Part shown: piece after piece, positions 10,001 to 19,600 of the stretch | How the letters are laid out: each line of letters begins with the position of its first letter | How positions within the stretch are numbered: position 1 is the first letter of the stretch | DNA from: Willaertia magna | Taxonomy: Eukaryota > Heterolobosea > Eutetramitea > Acrasida > Naegleriidae | Reading direction: 5' to 3' | Assembly (NCBI GenBank): GCA_902984215.1 | Contig: CADWAF010005193.1 | Location: 1-24,941, forward strand | Length of the DNA stretch: 24,941 nucleotides | Program-made: the position numbers and the translations under genes | Notes under the pieces: generated by a model | What the model saw: only the letters and a program-made list of their open reading frames with translations | What the model was told of the DNA's origin: nothing | Databases searched by the model: none

Positions 10001-11801
10001 TAAATAAACAAATAAAAAATCCATATTTGTAGTAATATTTACGTGATACATGTCCATAAATTCTTTCATTTTCTTCACAACAAGCGTTAAAATATCAGTA
10101 TTATAAATGTGTTGTGACTTTACAAATTTATCTAATCTTGCTTTTTGTAATTGTAATTCATTAGCATTGTAAGCATCAAAACTTGCCTTAAAATAAAATT
10201 CTAAATTTTTTAAATCATATTCTCCATTCACTAAATCTAACATACTTTGTGAATAAAAAAAATCAGATAATTTCTTAAAAGTAATCTTCTTATCACTTAT
10301 TAAATGGTGTAAAAAAGTTTCATCCAATAATTTTACTTTTGAGAATTTATCCATTGGGTATAATGCTGATTTAAAAACTGTTACAATTTTACCCTCAACT
10401 ATAAAATCAAAATGATCCATTAAAAAAAAGTTTTCACTATAATACTTATAAACATATCTTAATGTTATTTCTCCATCACGATTTATATATTTTCCTCTAT
10501 CTGCTATAAATAGATTATTTGGTAATAATTTTGTGACGAAATGGCTGTGTAAAATTTTTACTGGAATTAAACTTCCATTTCCAGATAAATAAACTTGATT
10601 TTCATTTGATAAAAAATAACAACATGTATCACTATTTTGTATATCCGTAATTGTAACTTTATAATTCTTAAAAAATTCATTAATATATAATTCTCCAAAT
10701 ATATCATCTTTAGTATTAATACCAAATTTACCATTTGAATTTTCTCCATAAACGTAAATTGTATTTGTATTCATTGATAAGATCATTATACTTCTTAAAT
10801 TACAAGAAATTTTTAATTTTGATTGATTTAATTTTAAACTTGTCACAGAAGTTGACAAATGTCCATTACTACTACCATTACTATTATTAGAATTGGTGCT
10901 GGTGCTTGAGTTATTATTACTTATATTGACTCTTGGAGATTTTAAAGATTTTAATCCAGGAAAGTAAATTGGTTTCGTATTATATAAATGACTCAAATCC
11001 TTTAATTTTAAACCAATAATATCATTTGTTACAACACCACTTACTAATAGTTCATTAAAATGATTTTCAAATAAAACATAAAATTGTGTATCAAACGATA
11101 TATTTAAAATATTTTGTAAAATTAAAGTTGGAACTTTAAAATTATGTTTGTTTTGTTCACTATTTGATTTATAATCATTGTAATAATCTCTACCACAAAC
11201 ATATACATTACCACTTTCCATTAAAAAAATTGTAGAATGTTGTAAAATTGAAATTTTTTTAATCTTTTCCGTTTGAGGTAAAGTTGTTGTAATTTTTGTT
11301 GGAATTTGTGTCAATGGGTTATTGTGACCTAATCCAAGTTGATAATTAGAGTTATTTCCGGCAACCCAAACGGTATCATCTTCTATTAATTATTTTAACA
11401 TGCATTTAACAATATTAAAAAATAATTTAATTCCAATTAATAATAATTAATAAAATATTATAATACTTACCCATAACAATAAATGTGCATTCTAATTCAG
11501 AATGTATAAATTTTATTCTTCGTAAATTAATTAATTCTTTATATTCATTCTTTATAGAAACAACAACCATTTGTTTATCTCCTTCATCATCCATATAATA
11601 CACACAATTATCATCCATAGGAATTAAATATTGTCCATAATATTTATCACTATCAAATGTTGATTTATTATAAGTAATTATCAATGAAATTGAATCAATT
11701 AATTGCGAAACATTATCTACTTTTTGAAATAAATAATTTAATTTTTCTTCTTCTTCTTTGTTGTTATTGTCAATAGTGGTGGGTGATGTTTCCATCATCA
11801 T
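7001..11801 (-). CDS. RCC1-repeat / BTB-like / protein kinase / pseudokinase protein, three exons
   Basis: Exons are 11801-11471, 11382-7802 and 7753-7001; introns of 88 and 48 nt have GTAAGT donors and AG acceptors, and the joined frame encodes 1554 residues. RCC1-like blades occupy about residues 90-390 (VWVAGNNSNYQLGLG, VYVCGRD, IYVYGENSNGKFG, VYLSGNGS). A degenerate BTB-like region spans about 440-615 (FDFIVEGKIVTVFKS; YLYAVGFF through ILYLEDNLL). A hydrophobic run at about 751-773 (IPPLIIAFVFSFSLLAAAK) may be a membrane anchor. A kinase follows with GGAEGN, VAVK Lys965, FRD with Asp1065 (His of HRD is Phe), DFG Asp1087 and APE. After it, residues about 1270-1470 align with kinase landmarks but have IIR for the VAIK lysine and HKH at 1379-1381 for HRD, so this is a pseudokinase, possibly regulating the first. 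Asn-rich inserts are frequent. Stop is TAG. Substrates and ligand are unknown. Confidence 0.82.
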
Positions 11802-11941
11802 GGAGCGACGAAAAATAAATTTTTAAAGTGATGTTGAATTTTTTTGTTTGATTTTTGATGTTCTGCTAACTACGATCAAAAGGCGATAAGGTCAACAGTA
11901 TAATTAGGGGAAAGAGTAAAGTGTCCTTTGCCCCAATTTCC

Positions 11942-13505
11942 TTACTTATAACTAACAATCTTTTTTGCAAAGTAAATACCCATTTTATCTATACCGTGAA
12001 TGTTAGCTATAATTTCAATTTCATACTTGCAAGTTTTCATTTTCTCTAGCTCAGTAATTATTGATTGATAGCTGTTGTAGTTGTCTTTATTACTTGGGAT
12101 AGTAGTGTTGCTACTCATCTTTAGTTGATGATATTTCAAATGTTTTTCTATATATTGTAATTCTCTGTTTGTTACTTTTTGATTGTACATTGCTGGAATA
12201 TCTTTAATGTCATTGTATCTCAAGCCTAACCATTGTAACTTTTCTCCAATTGTTGATGTTTGAGAAGTGACGTGCTTGCTGTTGTTTACAACAGAAATTA
12301 TGGTTTGCAAAATTAATTACACATACTTACCTTAAAGCTATACTTCCATATTTATAATTATTTAATATTTGAAATCCATAAATATTAAAATCAAATAATC
12401 CAAACACTTTCAAATTACAAGTATTAAACTTCTTGGTAATTAAATGACATAAATATCTGGTTGTTAAACTTGGGAAGCCGCATCCAGTAATTAAAACAAT
12501 GTTTGGTATAAATTTATAAATTTTATCTTCAATTAATCTTTTAAATATACATTCCTTTTCGATAATTAATAAAGTGACATTTTTACAACTATTATCTTTA
12601 GAAAACTCGTTACAAAAAGTAACATTATTTTCTAAATATTCTAAATCACCTGGAATATTTTCAATAATTGACAGTTGTGAAATGTTTGGTGTAATATTTA
12701 CAATACTATTGTTTTTACCATCGTTACTATAAATTAAACCTTTTCCCATTGTAACAATATTCAATAATGTTCTATCTAATTTTAAAATATTACAAATATT
12801 ATCTATATAATTATTACATTGTATTTGATCATTAAAGAATGAAACGTTCATATAAAATAATTCTCTTTGTGTAATTTTTTTTTGTAAAATTTGTAGTTGA
12901 TAAACGTCACATAATAATTTCCAAACTAAATAATTTTTTCTCAAACCACCTACAGCCAAACCACAGCTATAACCAGTGTTGGAAGCAGAATTTAATTTTT
13001 GTTTTTTTGAAGAATTATATGAATTTTGTTGTTTATCTTTCTTTAAAGTATAAATGGTATTTGAAGTTTGTATAATAAATTCAGAAGTTTTCTTTTTAGA
13101 AGAAGAAAATAAATTTTGGTCAACCATGTAAGGTTTTAAAGAGGATACTTCTTCGTTATAGTTTACAGTTTCTTCATCATTATTATTTTCATTAAAAGAA
13201 TTATTACAGTTGACTGTAAAATTATATTTAAAAAGTAAATCGTCAGTTGTAATATCATTATTCTCAGTTAATTGTATTAAAAATTGTAAAACATGACTTT
13301 CAATTAATGATTTTATTTCTTCTTTTGATAAAACGTAATGTATCTCACATAATCTTTCAATATCAAATAATAATAAGGCTTCTTCCATTTCTGACAAATC
13401 TTTAGACTGAAAAAACTCTTCGTCAACAATATCATCTTGTTCTTTCTTAATAATTATTGTTTGTTCTTCTTCATCCTCAATAAAAGCTGGATTAAAACTT
13501 TGCAT
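11942..13505 (-). CDS. spo11: Spo11 / topoisomerase VI subunit A homologue, two exons
   Basis: Spo11 makes the double-strand breaks that start meiotic recombination. Exons are 13505-12331 and 12278-11942, joined across a 52-nt GTAAGT...CAG intron, giving 503 residues. The 5Y-CAP catalytic motif reads RELFYMNVSFF with Tyr218 in the catalytic place, followed by LDRTLLNIVTMGKGL. The Toprim part shows IIEKECIFKRLIED (Glu316), GCGFPSLTTRYLCHL and GLFDFNIYGFQIL then YKYGS. After the intron comes EKLQWLGLRYND, the expected C-terminal motif. The first Toprim Asp (372) is present but the usual second Asp is Asn374, and the normal Pro after it is Ile. The N-terminal 190 residues are acidic and Asn-rich, longer than in many relatives. 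The ATG at 13505 is only 124 bp from the divergent RdRP-fusion start. Stop is TAA. Confidence 0.88.
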
Positions 13506-13629
13506 TTTTTGTTTTTAAAACTTTTACTAGTTTTTCAAAACCTTTCTCGCGGGAAAGTTAAGCTTGTGTTATACCCCAATAGGAAATGAAAATGGTTTTA
13601 GAATTCTAAAAAATGGGACTACAAGAAAG
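13506..13629. promoter_or_regulatory. Divergent promoter shared by spo11 and the RdRP fusion gene
   Basis: Only 124 bp separate the two start codons, so both core promoters and leaders must lie here. It contains T-rich and A-rich tracts and a near-palindromic E2F-like element at 13543-13557. In-frame codons upstream of the RdRP ATG are open but contain no ATG. Confidence 0.6.
13543..13557. promoter_or_regulatory. E2F-like element TTTCTCGCGGGAAAG
   Basis: The element is close to the palindromic E2F consensus (TTTCCCGCGGGAAA), with one T in the left arm. It lies 38 bp upstream of the spo11 ATG and 73 bp upstream of the RdRP-fusion ATG. The GC run is exceptional in this AT-rich intergenic DNA. 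Binding is inferred. Confidence 0.45.
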
Positions 13630-16600
13630 ATGAGTGAAGATGTAATGATGTTTCAAGAGCAAAAAATTAGCAAAAAGATGAGTAAGCCTTGTTTACTATG
13701 CTGTAAATGTGGGAATAAGTTAGTTTCTGTTGATAAACTAGCTTTCATGACTGAGAAAAATCATCTTACTTTGACTCCCGAAGTACAAATTCCTCGCAGA
13801 TACAAAGACAATAATAAAAAGGAAATAGTAATAATAACAGATCATCCAAACACAAAATCATTATTAGAAACAATGGATCTTAGTAATTCCGAAAAAAAGA
13901 AAGGAAATTACAATCCAATCCTCCATATACTTAAATGTAAAGGATGTGGAGAAAAGATGGCTTCCGTTGTTCAACAAGTGTTTGGTTTAAATACTGATAT
14001 TGTTATTGGCGCTTTCGTATGTTTCAGGCCAGAAGCTACATACATTTCTGGCGTGGAACAAATGTCTAATTTATTGTTGGGAAAGAAATGGAAAGAAAGG
14101 GTTAATAATTGTTCGTTGGTTAAGAAAGTTACATTTGATGACTACAAAGATAAAGAAGAACAAAAAAAAGAAGTTGTTTTAGAAAAAGAAATTATTGAAA
14201 CTAATTTACCTTCTTGGAATGACCTTCATGAACAATTATTACCTCCTCTACTGGTTACTAAACCAAGAGATTATCAAGTTGAAATGTATTTTCAAGCTTT
14301 ATGTCAAAATTCAATAATTACCCTTCCGACAGGCACCGGAAAAACATTGATTTCCATCATGGTTCTCGATAAAATTTTAGAGTTGAACGAAAACAAATTG
14401 ATTGCCTTCATCGTAAATAAGATTCCATTAGCCTTTCAACAAGCAGAGTATATTAAACGTGAAACTGGAAAAAGTTGTGAAGTATTATGCCAACAAACTT
14501 TATCTGAAGAAATTTTACAAAGGCTAAAAACAGGGAAAAGCAAAATTTGCTGCTTTACAGATGGCATGCTTAAATCATTATTATTAAATCATAAGGCTTT
14601 TTCTATTAATGATTTCAGCTTAATTATTTTTGATGAAATACATAATGGAACTGGAAATCATGTATATGTACAATTAATGAATGAAATTAACAAAAGACAA
14701 ACAGATATTAGAATTTTAGGATTAACAGCAAGTTTGGGAAAATCTTATCTTAGTATTTGTAACACTTTTAATTGTCAAGCCTGCTTTCCTGTGAAGTATT
14801 ATGAAGAATTCGATAATATTAGAAATTGTACTGAAATTACGGTAGAAACTATATCCTTAAAAGATGAGCAAATAGAATTATTGGATTTTTTTAAACAACT
14901 ATTTGTGAGTTTTGGTTCTGATTACTTTAGTCTTACTAAAGGCAGTAAGTTTAATTATTCACTGCTATTAGGACAATTGCGTTCTATTGAAGGTAGAGTA
15001 AATGATGCTAAATATGTAAAAGAAATGAAACAGTTACTTTATTTAATGGAAACAACTGAGGTTATTGGTGCCAAACATGCCATTGATTTGATTTATAGGC
15101 TTAATGATACCAATAATGAAATAGTCAAACAATTTTTTAACCACAATTTTGTTGGTAACAACTTTTCAGAAAGGTATGATAAGCTATTGGAAACACTAAA
15201 AGAAAGAACTAAACAAGATAGAGTTATAATATTTGTACAAACAAGAGAGTTAGCTAAACAATTACATAAATTATTAAATGGAGATATTACAATTAGAAGA
15301 AAGTTTAATCCAAAAAGAATTCATGGACAAAATGGTGATGATGGAATGGATTTTGTGAAACAAGAATCAATACTAGAAAAGTTTAGAGAGGGAGAAAGTA
15401 AATTATTGATAGCAACAAGTGTTATTGAAGAAGGAATAGATATACCTTCTTGCTCTTTAGTTGTTTTATTCAGTGGTAATTTATCTTTAAGAAGAATTAT
15501 TCAAGCGAGAGGAAGAGCAAGAGACGTAAATAGTGAGTTCAAAGTAATTATTACCAATGAAGAAAAAAGATTTTTAAATAAAACGATTACAGAAGAACTA
15601 GAAATGAATGAGGTCATTAAAAAGATAACTAGTAATTTTTCTTATAAATTGGATAACATGATAAATATGTATATACTATCAAAACAATCAGAAAGAGAAG
15701 AAATGCAAAGATTAAGTTTGTTAATAAGCACTAATGAAGAAAATATTTTGGTTATTTCTAAAAAAATAAGTATTGAGAAAGTACAAGTTAATAAGGAGAA
15801 GACCAAATTACTTGGAAAAGGTAGATTTTATAATCAGTTGTTGTTATTTTATGAACTAATGAATTGTTTACCTAAAGATGTTTATATTGAATGGTTACTA
15901 GATAACCAAATCGAAGCAGAAAATGTTGAATTTGAAAATGTAATACTATCTTTTGGTTCAATTCAAAAAACAAATGAAAACCAATTGCTATTTTATGAAA
16001 ATAGAAAAATGGAATATTCTACGGTGAAATTTGATTGTTTTGGAGTTACGTTTGACAATACGTTTACAATTAATTTTGATATGTTATACAACAAATTAAA
16101 TGAAAATTTTTATCCAAGTATATTAATCAATATGAATAATCAAAACTCATTTGAAGTTTATTTTATACTCAAAAAATTACCTGATAATTCAATAATTACT
16201 AATAATTTCGTATTAAAATTAATAATTAAAGAAGACCAAATTAGATTAAAATTAGTGGAGTTAATTTCCATTCTTAAAAAAAATTCCATTTTAAGTTACT
16301 TTATCAATGTTATTACCACTACAAATTATTATTTATTTGAAAATTTAACTTTAGATTTTAATACTAAATATTTTTTAAAATGTATTCAAACAGAATTTCC
16401 ATTTATTTTTTTAGACAAAGATTTTTCAGAACTACTAAATTCTTTTGAACCTAAAAAATTACAGTATTTAACACAACAATTAATAAGCATTATGAATCAA
16501 GAGCCTTTAATTTATATCATGGAAATTGCGCAACAATTAGTAAAGAACATAAATGACGTGGAAGATGCAGATTATAACTTTATAAAAAGAATAGTAATTG

Positions 16601-19600
16601 AAAATAGCAATACTTACACAAAACTACCAGTTCTTTGTGCAAGTAATAGAGTATTTAGAAATTTTGGAACTGAACATTTATTAAAAGTAACATTCAATCA
16701 AACTGAAATTGAGAATGCTCAATTAGATGATTTTGAATATTGTGGAGAAAACTTTACGTTATTAGGTGGTTCTCAAAGCCAATTAAGAACAAAGTCATTA
16801 TACTTTTGGAATGTTAAAAAAAGTAAAATATCTGTTGAAAAATTATTATCGACATTTGGACAATATATTGGTGACGATGTGAAAGAAATTAATATATCAA
16901 AATATATTTCAAAATTATCATTAAATTTTACAAGTACTATCCCTACTATTTCTATTTGTAAAGAAGAATTTACAATTATTGAAGATGAAACAACAAATGA
17001 TGGTGTATTATTTTCAGATGGTATAGGTGTTATTTCTTTACAATTAGCAAAACAAATTAGTTTAGCATTAAATTTACATTATACTCCTTCTGCTTTTCAA
17101 ATTCGTTGCCTTGGATTTAAGGGTGTATTATCAGTTTATGATCCATCTCCATTACCAAAGCCAGTAACGTTTAGAGAGAGTATGTGTAAATTTAATGGAG
17201 ATCTAAATTTTAACACAATAGATATTGTTACTATTCCTTCTACAAAAAGGGGTGCCTTTTTGAATGCACAAATAATATTTCTATTGTATGCCTTAGGTAT
17301 AAAGGATGATGTTTTTATTGAATTAATGGATAACCATCTACAACTTTTATCTGAATCTTTTATCGATCCAATTAAAGCCAAAATTTTACTCAATTTGGAA
17401 TGTAATGAAACGCTGCCAATATTGCAAAAACTATTACCAACACAATCACTATTTAATTATTCATTCATTAATAACTTGCTTAAGTATATTTTCCAAAAAC
17501 ACACTAGTAGGATGGCCACCAAAGGAAGGATTTATGTAGAAAAAAGTAGAGTTGCAATGGGATTAATGGATGAGTTAGGAGTGTTAAACGAAGGCGAAGT
17601 TGGTTTATATTTGAGTGGTGACGAAGATATCAAAGATGGCACAGAAGTTGTTGTTTGTCGCAATCCTTGTCTTCATCCAGGAGATGTTAAGGTTTTTAAA
17701 ACTAAAAAGATTCAAAATTACAATAGAACAACGAACAATGACAATATTATATTCTTTCCTTCAAAAGGAACAAAATCACATCCTCATGAATTGGGGGGTG
17801 GTGATTTAGATGGTGATAGATATTTCATTTGTTGGGAGTCGAAATTAATTCCAACTTTGCAATTTGATACATTTAATTATTCTTGTTCAACAAACACAAA
17901 TAATTCCAACACAACAGCGGTGTCTGAAATTACAAACTATATTGTAAAACAACAGTACGTCACAATATTAAATAGTAGTAGTACCTTGGGAAGAATAAGT
18001 AATGCTTGGGTAGCTATAGTTGATGAAGAGGGTGCATTTTGTCCAAACGCGTTAAAACTTGCTGAATTATTCAGTACTGCTGTTGATTCTCCAAAAACTG
18101 GAAATCAAGTAAATTTACCAGTGTTTATGAAAGATATTTCATATCCTAACTATTTAAAAAGTAATGGATATGAATCTAAATCGATAATTGGGAAAATTTA
18201 TAACAAATGTAAAAACATTTCACTTTTAGATGATCTTGTTTCATTGCACGAAGACAGTTTTGAAATGAAAGATGAGGATGAAAATAATGAAATTTATAAT
18301 ACTTTTAAATTAGAAATGGCTTATTTAATTAAAAGTTTAAATTTACAATCTGAATTTGATTTAATTGCAGGAGAAAAGGAACATAAAGATTTATTTATTT
18401 TATTGTCCAAAAAATATTCAAAAATATTCCATTTTAATAATGAATCGAAATATTCTATTAAGAGGTGGTATGAACTTTCAAATATAGAAAACAATTATTT
18501 TAACAGTTTTTCTTGGATTATTGATAGTGAAATGTTAAAATATATAGAGAATGAACAACAAAATATAGAAGACAATAATTATGAAAAAAAAATATTTAAA
18601 AGTTTAGAGTCATTCTTTAAAAATAATTCTTTAACTCTTGATGAATTAGAGGAGTGCCATAATATAAAACGAGAACTAGAACTAATATCCAGTAATGCAA
18701 GATTCTCTCTTCATGGATCTGTACCATTTTTATTGTTTGATAAAAATAATGCCAGCATTTCTGATTTAGATATTTGTTTAATTGATTTGAAAAAGAACAT
18801 TGATTTAAATAATTTACAAAAAAAAATAGAAAATCATTTTGAATGGAAAGATTTTCATTACGTTAAAGAGATACCATTATTGAGATGTCAAGGTGAAGCA
18901 ACTGAGTACATTAAATATATAGATATTACTAAATCCATCACTGGCTTAACAAAAAAAATTTTACTTAGAAAATATTTAACTCAACAACCTAAACTAATTT
19001 ATTTGTTATTCTTTTTAATTCAGTGGGTCCATACTTCATTAGAATCAATTAAAACACATTATTTTGTGTGGTATTTTATTGAATATTGTATTGAAATGGA
19101 TTATTTAAAGGAAGAAGAGGCTCCGAGTCTAAAAGAAACCATTTCAGAAGAAAACAGTATTGATGATATTAAATTTATTAAACAAATAATGACTGTACTA
19201 CACAATATAAATTATCAAACATTAGAGTGTAAAGTGGAAATTGATTTATTATTAAGCTTCTTTAAAAGTCATATTTCTACAAGGACAATTACAATGAAAG
19301 ATATTTTAGACCCTACTATTATATACCCAGTAGCAAACTCCACTTTTTCAGATTCATGCTTTATGGCCTACTTTGCTTTGATTTACTCCAAAAATGTTAA
19401 TTTTGTTTTGGACAGTTTTTCCACAGTTAAGACTGTCGAAATAAGATTAATCAAACATTTTAAAAAAATATTAGGAAATGGTACTGACAAAAATTTTATT
19501 CATAGAATGGAATCTGACTTACTTGTCAAAACAAAGTGTACTGCATTACAATTTATTTTTGATTCCCCAAATATCATTATTAAAGCAGAAGGAAATAGAC

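Noticed and set aside
11303..11314. Kinase-protein start at TTG 11314
   Set aside because: The RCC1 frame runs on upstream (VWVAGNNSNYQLGLG) to an AG acceptor at 11383 and a first exon starting at ATG 11801.
11942..12310. Separate small minus-strand gene next to spo11
   Set aside because: It is the second exon of spo11: EKLQWLGLRYND is the expected Spo11 C-terminal motif and splice signals at 12330/12279 keep the frame.
13564..13629. Upstream extension of the RdRP-fusion frame from TTG at 13564
   Set aside because: It has no ATG, overlaps the likely promoter, and its residues look random; the first in-frame ATG is 13630.
13630..15700. Dicer
   Set aside because: The helicase is Dicer/RIG-I-like, but no PAZ or paired RNase III domains follow; an RdRP domain does.
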